Positions 22,701-34,276 of a DNA stretch of 64,000 nucleotides are shown in pieces. Source of the DNA: Leptobrachium leishanense. Lineage: Eukaryota > Chordata > Amphibia > Anura > Megophryidae. Within the stretch, counting starts at the first letter, position 1. Each line of letters begins with the position of its first letter. The notes under the pieces are model-generated. The model saw nothing but the letters and a program-made list of their open reading frames with translations. It was not told the origin of the DNA and made no database searches. The stretch lies in assembly GCA_009667805.1 (NCBI GenBank), contig CM019071.1, forward strand, positions 47,627,593 through 47,691,592, written 5' to 3'. The position numbers and the translations under genes were made by a program.

Positions 22701-22970
22701 TGATGCCCTGTTCCAGAATGGCTGGTTGATGCCCCATTTCGGGATGGCTGGTTGATGCCCCATTTCGGGATGGCTGGTTGATTCTCCATTTCGGGATGGC
22801 TGGTTGATGCCCCATTTCGGGATGGCTGGTTGATGCCCCATTTCGGGATGGCTGGTTGATGTCTCATTTTGGGATGGCTGGTTGATGCCCCGTTCCGGGA
22901 TGGCTGGTTGATGTCTCATTTTGGGATGGCTGGTTGATGCCCCATTCTGGGATGGCTGGTTGAGGCCCCA
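19797..22970. repeat. 26-bp minisatellite, about 120 copies, with two sub-types
   Basis: The unit is ATGGCTGGTTGATGCCCTGT followed by TCCGTA or TCCAGG. In the right third (from about 22520) units read CCCCATTTCGGG instead. Longer blocks of unit variants recur: the rare shortened form GGCTGTTGATGCC appears near 20128, 21192 and 21790, the last two 598 bp (23 units) apart. No frame of the minus strand has a stop in the consensus, which explains frames of up to about 1000 codons. Confidence 0.95.
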
Positions 22971-24736
22971 TGCATGGCTTACTCGTAGATCTCCTATACA
23001 TTGTTGGAGATTTTTACACAGACACACAATTGGGTGTTGCTCCAGTCATGGCTGGCGGTTTGAGTTTGCCCCATCAGATGGCTGGATGGAGGGTCACCCA
23101 AGCCATGGCTGAATTCCGTTTGCCCCTCAAATGACTGGTTAGATGGTGTCCCACATATTGCTGGGTGGAGGTGACCCTAGACATAGCTGGTTATTTATTT
23201 CCACATGATGACATGGAGGTCACCCGACACATGGCGTGTTGGAAGACACCCAACACACAGCTTGTTGGGGGGCCCCCCGCACACACCGTGTTGGTAGGCA
23301 CCACACATGGCTTGGTGGAAGACTCGCGCTCACAGCTTTATCAAGGGATCCACCTTGAGCAGTGATGTCTGACCAGAGGTTGTAGGACAACATGTTAAAT
23401 GATACCTAAAAGACGAAGCCTTAAATATCTGGGCAACCAAAGGATTCCAGGCGCTTCAATTTCCCTGAAAGGCTGCCTGTATCAAAATGGTCTTGTTGTA
23501 AAGCTGGAGAGTGCCCGAGGAATCCTTTCTTCTTGATTAGATTTTAGGATGGCCCCTGAGGGTCCTGTGAGGGCCACCATTCAAGGTTCACTTTCAGCTA
23601 TTGATTAGACAGTTCTGCGCTTTTGTCCTGTGTTTTAACTGGTGGTTGGACAATATCTGACTCGCTGAAGGTCCTGCCATGCAGATGTTTTACACCATGG
23701 CTGGTTGGACAGTAGACTTACCAAGTCCCGATCTCAGGGACCTGCTCGGTGGTTCTGGTCCATGTGGCTGGGTTGGACATGGCCGTGGAGAGGGACGGTG
23801 ATATTTGATAGGGCAGTCGGCAGGTAAGGAGACCACCTAGTCACGGTTGGCCCAATGCGGTGAGGAATGTGTGTCGCTCGCCCCTACGATCGGATCCATG
23901 TCGATCTGGAAATCGCTCCTGATAATGGGAGCTGGATGTGAGGTTGACAGGCCACCACCAGGAGGTTTGCATCAGCGCTGATTATGGATCCTGGATGTGC
24001 AGATGTTCAGGCAGTAAAAGTGGGATTTAACGACGTGCGGTGCTGCTTAAAACCCGTGTTTTCCTGTACTGGAATTATCAGCACATGGTGTGCTGGCTCT
24101 GTCCATCCTCGTATACACCACGTAACCTCTCCTCATAATGGGATTTAGGGCACGGCAATCCCTCTTCCCGCTCTGCTGCCGAGCTCCTCCTCCTCCTCAT
24201 TGGTGACAGAAAAGGGTGAATAACTGGGAATAACACACGGGATTAGGAATTAATTATCGAGCGATTACCTGTATCAGAGCGGAGGAACGAGATTCCGTTG
24301 TACTGCAGGATTACATAGTAACCAAGCGATGGAGGCCGGGGCAGCGCCCACCTGGAGTGCTGCAAATAACAGCTGTGAAGGCAGAAATCACTTAGCGCTG
24401 GAAAGGGGGGGGGGGGGGTTTCATTAAACAAATGTTACAGACGGCTGTGATAATAACATTGTCCTAAAGCTGCGCCGCCGGAGCGATTTCCTAACGCCGG
24501 AATGCCCCCTCTGCCCTGATTAATGGCTGCCGGCAACAGAGTTTCAGAGCATGGATTATGTCAAGATTTTAGGACATCAATGAAAACTGCCCCTTCTAAC
24601 ACCATTTAATGCATGCTCAGTCTGCGCCTAGGAGGGATTTGTGATGTCACACATTCACCTTGCATTGGGACAGGTGTAGAGCGCTGCCCCACGTATTGAT
24701 CACTGTAAAACCTGACAGTGCCTGGAGAGGTTTATC
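22971..24736. other. Degenerate flank of the 26-bp array, then single-copy intron
   Basis: From 22971 to about 23350 degraded units with ATGGCTGG and GGAGGTCACCC recur, an old edge of the array. After that the sequence looks single-copy, with a 14-base poly-G run at about 24405-24418. No exon is seen. Confidence 0.5.
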
Positions 24737-27700
24737 TCATAGTAACTATTATATCCAGAATATTCTGTTATCTCATAGTAACTATTATATCCGGAATATT
24801 CTGTTATCTCATAGTAACTATTATATCCGGAATATTCTGTTATCTCATAGTAACTATTCTATCCGGAATATTCTGTTATCTCATAGTAACTATTATATCC
24901 GGAATATTCTATTATCCCATAGTAACTATTATATCCGGAATATTCTGTTATCCCATAGTAACTATTATATCCGGAATATTCTGTTATCCCATTGTAACTA
25001 TTATATCCGGAATATTCTGTTATCCCATAGTAACTTTTATATCCGGAATATTCTGTTATCCCATAGTAACTATTATATCCGGAATATTCTGTTATCCCAT
25101 AGTAACTATTATATCCGGAATATTCTGTTATCCCATAGAAACTATTATATCCGGAATATTCTGTTATCCCATAGTAACTATTATATCCGGAATATTCTGT
25201 TATCTCATAGTAACTATTATATCCGGAATATTCTGTTATCCCATAGTAACTATTATATCCGGAATATTCTGTTATTTCATAGTAACTATTATATCCGGAA
25301 TATTCTGTTATCCCATAGTAACTTTTATATCCGGAATATTCTGTTATCGCATAGTAACTTTTATATACGGAATATTCTGTTATCCCATAGTAACTATTAT
25401 ATCCGGAATATTCTGTTATCCCATAGTAACTATTATATCCGGAATATTATGTTATCTCACAGTAACTATTATATCCGGAATATTCTGTTATCTCATAGTA
25501 ACTATTATATCCGGAATATTCTGTTATCCCATAGTAACTATTATATCCGGAATATTCTGTTATCCCATAGTAACTATTATATCCGGAATATTCTGTTATC
25601 TCATAGTAACTATTATATCTGGAATATTCTGTTATCTCATAGTAACTATTATATCCGGAATATTCTGTTATCACATAGTAACTATTATATCCGGAATATT
25701 CTGTTATCTCATAGTAACTATTATATCCAGAATATTCTGTTATCCCATAGTAACTATTATATCTGGAATATTCTGTTATCCCATAGTAACTATTATATCC
25801 GGAATATTCTGTTATCTCATAGTAACTATTATATCCAGAATATTCTGTTATCCCATAGTAACTATTATATCTGGAATATTCTGTTATCCCATAGTAACTA
25901 TTATATCCGGAATATTCTGTTATCACATAGTAACTATTATATCCGGAATATTCTGTTATCACATAGTAACTATTATATCCGGAATATTCTGTTATCACAT
26001 AGTAACTATTATATCCGGAATATTCTGTTATCTCATAGTAACTATTATATCCGGAATATTCTGTTATCACATAGTAACTATTATATCTGGAATATTCTGT
26101 TATCTCATAGTAACTATTATATCCTGAATATTCTGTTATCTCATAGTAACTATTATATCCGGAATATTCCGTTATCCCATAGTAACTATTATATCCGGAA
26201 TATTCTGTTATCCCATAGAAACTATTATATCCGGAATATTCTGTTATCCCATAGTAACTATTATATCCGGAATATTCTGTTATCTCATAGTAACTATTAT
26301 ATCCGGAATATTCTGTTATCCCATAGTAACTATTATATCCGCAATATTCTGTTATCCCATAGTAACTATTATATCCGGAATATTCTGTTATCCCATAGAA
26401 ACTATTATATCCGGAATATTCTGTTATCCCATAGTAACTATTATATCCGGAATATTCTGTTATCTCATAGTAACTATTATATCCGGAATATTCTGTTATC
26501 CCATAGTAACTATTATATCCAGAAAATTCTGTTATTCCATAGTAACTATTATATCCAGAATATTCTGTTATCCCATAGTAAATATTATATCCGGAATATT
26601 CTGTTATCTCATAGTAACTATTATATATCGGAATATTCTGTAATCTCATAATAACTATTATATCCGGAATATTCTGTTAACCCATAGTAACTATTATATC
26701 CGGGAAATATTCTGTTAACCCATAGTAACTATTATATCCGGAATATTCTGTTATCCCATAGTAACTATTATATCCGGAATATTCTGTTATCCCATAGTAA
26801 CTATTATATCTGGAATATTATGTTATCCCATAGTAACTATTATATCCGGAATATTATGTTATCTCATAGTAACTATTATATCCGGAATATTATGTTATCT
26901 CATAGTAACTATTATATCCGGAATATTCTGTTATCTCATAGTAACTATTATATCCGGAGTATTCTGTTATCTCATAGTAACTATTATATCCGGAATATTC
27001 TGTTATCCCATAGTAACTATTATATCCAGAATATTCTGTTATCTCATAGTAACTATTATATCCGGAATATTCTGTTATCCCATAGTAACTATTATATCCG
27101 GAATATTCTGTTATCCATAGTAACTATTATATCCGGAATATTCTGTTATCCCATAGTAACTATTATATCCGGAATATTCTGTTATCCCATAGTAACTATT
27201 ATATCCGGAATATTCTGTTATCCCATAGTAACTATTATATCCGGAATATTCTGTTATCCCATAGTAACTATTATATCCAGAATATTCTGTTATCTCATAG
27301 TAACTATTATATCTGGAATATTCTGTTATCCCATAGTAACTATTATATCTGGAATATTCTGTTATCCCATAGTAACTATTATATCCGGAATATTCTGTTA
27401 TCTCATAGTAACTATTATATCCAGAATATTCTGTTATCCTATAGTAACTATTATATCTGGAATATTCTGTTATCTCATAGTAACTATTATATCCGGAATA
27501 TTCTGTTATCACATAGTAACTATTATATCCGGAATATTCTGTTATCCCATAGTAACTATTATATCCGGAATATTCTGTTATCCATAGTAACTATTATATC
27601 CGGAATATTCTGTTATCCCATAGTAACTATTATATCCGGAATATTCTGTTATCCCATAGTAACTATTATATCCGGAATATTCTGTTATCTCATAGTAACT

Positions 27701-29360
27701 ATTATATCCGGAATATTCTGTTATCCCATAGTAACTATTATATCCGGAATATTCTGTTATCCCATAGTAACTATTATATCCGGAATATTCTGTTATCTCA
27801 TAGTAACTATTATATCCAGAATATTCTGTTATCTCATAGTAACTATTATATCCGGAATATTCTGTTATCCCATAGTAACTATTATATCCGGAATATTCTG
27901 CTATTCCATAGTAACTATTATATCCGGAATATTCTGTTATCTCATAGTAACTATTATATCCGGAATATTCTGTTATCTCATAGTAACTATTATATCCGGA
28001 ATATTCTGTTATCACATAGTAACTATTATATCCGGAATATTCTGTTATCCCATAGTAACTATTATATCCGGAATATTCTGTTATCACATAGTAACTATTA
28101 TATCCGGAATATTCTGTTATCCCATAGTAACTATTATATCCGGAATATTCTGTTATCCCATAGTAACTATTATATAAGGAATATTCTGTTATCTCATAGT
28201 AACTATTATATCCGGAAAATTCTGTTATCCCATAGTAACTATTATATCCTGGAATATTCTGTTATCCCATAGTAACTATTATATCCGGAATATTCTGTTA
28301 TCTCATAGTAACTATTATATCTGGAATATTCTGTTATCCCATAGTAACTATTATATCTGGAATATTCTGTTATCTCATAGTAACTATTATATCCGGAATA
28401 TTCTGTTATCCCATAGTAACTATTATATCCTGAATATTCTGTTATCCCATAGTAACTATTATATAAGGAATATTCTGTTATCCCATAGTAACTATTATAT
28501 CTGGAATATTCTGTTATCCCATAGTAACTATTATATCCGGAATATTCTGTTATCCCATAGTAACTATTATATAAGGAATATTCTGTTATCCCATAGTAAC
28601 TATTACATCCGGAATATTCTGTTATCCCATAGTAACTATTATATCCAGAATATTCTGTTATCTCATAGTAACTATTATATCCGGAATATTCTGTTATCTC
28701 ATAGTAACTATTATATCCGGAATATTCTGTTATCTCATAGTAACTATTATATCCGGAATATTCTGTTATCTCATAGTAACTATTATATCCGGAATATTCT
28801 GTTATCTCATAGTAACTATTATATCCGGAATATTCTGTTATCCCATAGTAACTATTATATCCGGAATATTCTGTTATCTCATAGTAACTATTATATCCGG
28901 AAAATTCTGTTATCCCATAGTAACTATTATATCCGGAATATTCTGTTATCTCATAGTAACTATTATATCCGGAATATTCTATTATCCCATAGTAACTATT
29001 ATATCGGAATATTCTGTTATCCCATAGTAACTATTATATCCGGAATATTCTGTTATCTCATAGTAACTATATATCCGGAATATTCTGTTATCTCATAGTA
29101 ACTATTATATCCGGAATATTATGTTATCTCATAGTAACTATTATATCCGGAATATTCTGTTATCTCATAGTAACTATTATATCCGGAATATTCTATTATC
29201 CCATAGTAACTATTATATCCGGAATATTCTGTTATCTCATAGTAACTATTATATCCGGAATATTATGTTATCTCATAGTAACTATTATATCCGGAATATT
29301 CTGTTATCACATAGTAACTATTATATCCGGAATATTCTGTTATCACATAGTAACTATTAT
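24737..29360. repeat. AT-rich 36-bp satellite, about 128 copies
   Basis: The unit is CCATAGTAACTATTATATCC followed by GGAATATTCTGTTATC. Most units differ only at the CCC/CTC/CAC position and CCGG/CTGG/CCAG. Both strands carry 12-residue repeat frames. A remnant of the unit reappears at 30267-30285 beyond the inserted element. Confidence 0.96.
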
Positions 29361-30266
29361 CAGGGTAATTTAAAGAGAATCGAAAAGTCACCGCACATTC
29401 GGTGACTTTTCGTTCTCTTCAATTCGGTTCGCCGATCCCATTTCGGCGACCCTGCGGTGTATTCAGCTTGCACCACAGGGCTGTCGAAGTGCAGGGAAAG
29501 GTCGCTGCAAACCATACGAAAACTAACTGCAAAACCTGGCGAATGCACACTGAAAACACGCAAAAACATCTGGATTAACATGCTGGAAAAACCCGAGCAG
29601 GAGCCGATCACACGCAGCGCAGCCGCCGGAAAAAGTCGACACCGCAGACGAATGCAGTGAATAAATTAGAAAAACAGTTTGTGTGAATGTTTGAAAAGTG
29701 AAACGCTGTTTGCAAAGAAACTACTGAGCGAAAATGTCTGAAATTGACATATAATGATCCAGTGAATGATAATAAAAAGGGCTGTTACAGAAAAAATAAG
29801 TAAACTTAAAATAAATAAATAATAATAATCTGATTTTTTTTTAAAAAAATCCCGAAAAATGCTTAAAATATCCTAAAAAATCTATAAATAAAGAGACTCT
29901 TTACTTCAGAATATTATAATAAACGGTTTATTAGATGTTGAATTAAAACAGGAATATTTTTAACATTGAAGCCTATGGGATTCGCCTGAATAAACCTGCC
30001 GAATGAAAGCACCGAATGGCAGGGCATTAGGGGAACCTTTCACTGCTGGTTTGTGTTCTCTGAATAGCCGAAGGAGTGCTTCTCTATGGGGATTTCACTG
30101 CCCTCGAACAGGCGCCGAACAGGCACCGAATGTGCAGGCAATTCACCAGGATTTGGCGAATTGCCTGCTCTCTGGATAGCCGAATGGCCAAGAAAGGTAA
30201 CCGAACGCTGATTTTCAGTTTTCGGTTCCCTTTCTCCAGCCTTTCAGATCTCTTTGAATAACCCTG
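29361..30266. mobile_element. 906-bp DNA element with TAT target duplication, inserted in the satellite
   Basis: The ends CAGGGTAATTTAAAGAGA and TCTCTTTGAATAACCCTG are inverted repeats. The flanks are satellite on both sides: CTATTAT before and TATATCTGTAATATTCT after, overlapping by TAT. A subterminal hairpin (stem CGAAAAGTCACCG) follows the left end. The left two thirds match 8256-8832. The small open frames show no transposase, so it is non-autonomous. The superfamily is uncertain; a 3-bp duplication fits PIF/Harbinger-like elements, although their usual target is TWA. Confidence 0.82.
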
Positions 30267-30285
30267 TATATCTGTAATATTCTAG

Positions 30286-31804
30286 TTTTCTGCTGTAAGT
30301 GAAATCTCCTTTCCTTCAGTCTGAATGGGGTTATGGTTGCCCTTTGTACAGTCCTGTTAATAAACTGGTCACCATAAATAGTTTTGTACCTCCGGCGCAC
30401 GGTGTATTGTACGGGGAGAGGTGCCACATGTGGTATGTCCGATGAGGTCTCAGAGTACGTCTATACCGTTTTTATGGCACCTGCTGTCCATGTTACCGAG
30501 AGGAGGCGGCAGGTTTCTCGCTGACCTCCCCTTTCCATCCCACGGCGCCTTCTAGCAGGAGTATAGAAGCCACGGCTGATGTGGATTCCTCATGACGTCT
30601 GGAGGGAATATGTTGCGGCATTTTGATAGAAGGGGGGAGCGCTTGCCGTAAGCATAGCCGGTGCTTCACCGGTACTTTTGGTATAGACCCTCGAGTCACT
30701 GCCACCGCGCGGCATTTTCTGAAGGAAACAAATCATCGCAGAACGCTCTGCTTCTTTCTGCCCGTGTGGCCGGAGCAGGAGCAGCGCCACTCTGCCGGTG
30801 ACTGGATGGTTGGGTGAATGCCAATGATTTCATCCTGTGTACCCCAAAGGGGGGGCTCCACCCTATCCCCTGCCAATAACTGGGGGGCTGTGTCACACCG
30901 TCAAACAAAAATCCGTTTAGAAGGGAGGGTAGCGTCTCTGACATGGAAAGCTCGCGCAGCACGGCTCTTTCCATGAGTTCACTTGCTCGCCCAGCGGGCA
31001 GTAAATTGGCGGTATGGGCGGAATGCCACGCTCCTAATGAGGCACAGGCCTTCTCCAGACATGTGGCTCGCAGCAGGAGCCAAACATGTTCATACGCTGA
31101 GGCTCCCCAGCTGGCCGCGCAGCTAATCTCCTGCAGATCCTTTCACGAACCGGCGGACATAATTCTGACAGGCGGTTTAGACATGGCCTGCAGCGGGGAT
31201 TATCCACTAAGCAGCGAGCACGGTGTAATGCGTTCAGCGGCCCTCGGAGGATGGAGATTTTCACGCCGCTTACTGCACCTTTTTTTTAAAAAATCTTTTT
31301 GTTTTAGATCATGATAGTTATTAAATACCCCAAGGCTCCTGAAGTCCTGGAACTACAAGTCCCATCATGCACATCTAGATATAAGGCTGTCCGGGCACCA
31401 GGGGCCATATAGTCCTGAAACATCTGGCACACCAGGGGTTACTGAGCCATCACTGGCTGTAGCGGACACACGGCCAAATAGATTTTGGAGGCAGAGGAGA
31501 CGGGTGAAGGAGGAACCTGCAATAATAATTAAATGCTAGAGATATCCGCTGCACACAATTTTGTTTCGCCAATTTTCAGAATACAAAATTTTCAGAAATA
31601 TCTGAATTTTCCAATTCGCATTGAACCGATCTTTTCAGACAAATTCGGAAATTTTCAGAAATTTCCTAACTTTTGAATGTGCGTGTTTTTTTGGACCCTA
31701 TACTCCCTCTATACTCTTATCCCCCCCAAATCCCCTTCTATACCTCCTCCAACCATCCCCCTTTTTACTACTCCCCAATACGCCCCCTCTACACCCCCAA
31801 ATGT
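30286..31804. other. Intron sequence with one small mobile-element fragment
   Basis: The stretch at about 31340-31370 (GGAACTACAAGTCCCATCAT) resembles a hAT-type MITE arm. From 31550 to 31670 AT-rich AATTTTCAGAAAT-type repetition occurs. Frames at 30943-31314 and 31034-31264 have no domain. No exon recognised. Confidence 0.45.
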
Positions 31805-33430
31805 TAGTTAGGACTAGGGTCAGTGGTTCTGTTTGTGTTAGAGTTACAATTACGGTTTATGTTAGGGTTCCTGTTTGTGTTAGGGTTCGTGTTTGTGTTA
31901 GGGTTCCTGTTTGTGTTAGGGTTCGTGTTTGTGTTAGGGTTCCTGTTTGTGTTAGGGTTCCTGTTTGTGTTAGGGTTCCTGTTTGTGTTAGGGTTCGTGT
32001 TTGTGTTAGGGTTCCTGTTTTTGTTGGGTTAGGGTTACTGTTTGTGTTAGGGTTCGTGTTTGTGTTAGGGTTCGTGTTTTTGTTAGGGTTACTGTTTTTG
32101 TTAGGGTTAGGGTTGGGTTATTGTTTGTGTTAGTGTTACTGTTTTTGTTGCTTTTGGGTTTGTGTTAGGGTTAGTTTTTATGTTTGTGTTAGGGTTAGTT
32201 TTTATGTTTGTGTTAGGGTTGGGTTATTGTTTGTGTTAGGGTTTATGGTTCTGTTAGGGTTGGGTTATGGTTTGTGTTAGGGTTGGGTTAGGGTTACTGG
32301 TTCTGTTTGTTAGGGTTGTGTTAGGGTTACTGGTTCTGTTTGTTAGGGTTGTGTTAGGGTTACTGGTTCTGTTTGTGTTAGGTTAGTGTTTATGTTTGTT
32401 AGGGTTGGGTTATTGTTAGTGTTAGGGTTGGGTTGTTGTTAGGGTTGGGTTATTTTTTGTGTTAGGGTTAGGGTTCTGTTTGTGTTAGGGTTGGGTTAGG
32501 GTTACTGGTTCTGTTTGTGTTAGGGTTGGGTTAGGGTTACTGGTTCTGTTTGTGTTAGGGTTGGGTTAGGGTTACTGGTTCTGTTTGTGTTAGGGTTGGG
32601 TTAGGGTTACTGGTTCTATTTGTGTTAGGGTTGGGTTATTGTTTGTGTTAGGGTTGTGTTAGGGTTACTGGTTCTGTTTGTGTTAGGTTGGGTTAGGGTT
32701 ACTGGTTCTGTTTGTGTTAGGGTTGGGTTAAGGTTACTGGTTCTGTTTTGTGTAGGGTTGGGTTAGGGTTCTGTTTGTTTGTGTTAGGGTTGGGTTAAGG
32801 TTACTGGTTCTGTTTGTGTTAGGGTTGGTTAGGGTTACTGGTTCTGTTGTGTTAGGGTTGGGTTAGACTTACTGGTTTGTTTGTGTTAGGGTTGGGTTAG
32901 GGTTACTTGTTCTGTTTGTGTTAGGGTTGGGTTATTGTTTATGTTAGGGTTACTGGTTCTGTTTGTGTTAGGGTTGGGTTATTGTTTGTGTTAGGGTTGG
33001 GTTATTGTTTGTGTTAGGGTTACTGGTTCTGTTTGTGTTTGGGTTGGGTTAGGGTTACTGGTTCTGTTTGTGTTAGGGTTTGGTTATTGTTTATGTTAGG
33101 GTTACTGGTTCTGTTTGTTTTAGGGTTTGGTTATTGTTTATGTTAGGGTTGGGTTATTGTTAGTGTTAGGGTTGGGTTAGTGTTAGGGTTGGGTTAGTGT
33201 TTGTGTTAGTGTTAGGGTTGGGTTAGTTTTAGGGTTGGGTTAGTGTTAGGGTTGGTTAGTGTTAGGGTTGTGTTAGTGTTAGGGTTGGGTTAGTTTTAGG
33301 GTTGGGTTAGTGTTAGGGTTGGGTTAGTGTTAGGGTTGGGTTAGTTTTAGGGTTGGGTTAGTGTTAGGGTTGGGTTAGTTTTAGGGTTGGGTTAGTGTTA
33401 GGGTTGGGTTAATGTTTGTTTTAGGGTTAG
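31805..33430. repeat. Telomere-like TTAGGG-rich minisatellite
   Basis: Many TTAGGG and TTGGGTTAGGG hexamer runs are spaced by GTTCTGTTTGTG or GTTACTG. A common compound unit is 35 bp. Sub-types change from left (GTTCCTGTTTGTGTTAGG) to middle (GGGTTACTGGTTCTG) to right (TTAGTGTTAGGGTTGGG). It is interstitial: single-copy sequence and exons continue on both sides. Confidence 0.9.
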
Positions 33431-34276
33431 AGATAGTATTGCACAAAGGGTGCTTTTTTTCATTTGGGGAATTGATCTCATATCGGTTTTAAAATATTCA
33501 GTTCGATTCAGAACAATTCTATTGTTTTCGGCCAAATTGAAATTTCGGCGGCTGCTGCTGTAATGCCTATACTCCATCCAAAAACAATACCGGACGACTA
33601 CGAATGTGCCCTTAATAAATCCACGGTGCGACATGTGGTGACACAGACCCCCCCCCCCCCGCAGCCTTGTGTTAAATTGCTGAGGAGGATGTTTTTCGGT
33701 ACAAATACATGGGCAAAGTTATAAAAGATGAAGAATCGCCGTAAAAACCAATGAAATCTGGTGTGATTGCTCAATATCCAGCGCTTACCCGGCTTTTCCT
33801 GCCCCACAGCCTGACATCTTGTGTATTTACATTGTTTTGCGTCACATTGTTTGTTTGTTTTTTCATTTTGTTTCTTTGTTTCCATCGATGTTTGTAACAA
33901 GTTAAAGGAACCCAGGCATCACAGAGACACAGGAAGGTGACGCCGCGGGACGCAGGGTGGTCACGCCGCGGCGCCCGGTCTGTAAGGAATTATCCCGTCT
34001 CTCTGCCGTGATTCCTTTCTGTTACTTTCTTGCTCAGACATTGCGAATCGTTTACCTTGTTTTTTCAGAGCCGTTATTCTCCGTTTCATGTTGTTATTCC
34101 ATAAGCCAAACAAAGACTCGGTGCTCGAACGACACAGGCCAAACCAGGACACACGATACGGCGAATTCCTAGTGTTACCAGTGTCTGTGCGAGCAGAAAC
34201 ATAACATGAACTTTCCTGTTTCTCTGGTTTTTGTTTGTGTTTGTAATTAATGCTAGTATTTTACAATTCTAAAAAG
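33431..34276. other. Intron sequence, nothing recognised
   Basis: A 12-base poly-C run lies at about 33649-33660. No exon or clear repeat. Confidence 0.45.

Noticed and set aside
19666..22867. Minus-strand frames of 625-1024 codons made of HQPAITEQGINQ-type repeats
   Set aside because: The 26-bp unit is stop-free in all three minus frames, so long frames are expected by construction.
24660..29405. 12-residue repeat proteins (SHSNYYIRNILL and shadows)
   Set aside because: A 36-bp satellite read in frame; it is AT-rich, both strands are open, and the array is broken by frame-shifting units.
31805..33430. A true chromosome end
   Set aside because: The TTAGGG words are interrupted by other sequence, and gene exons continue on both sides, so it is interstitial.
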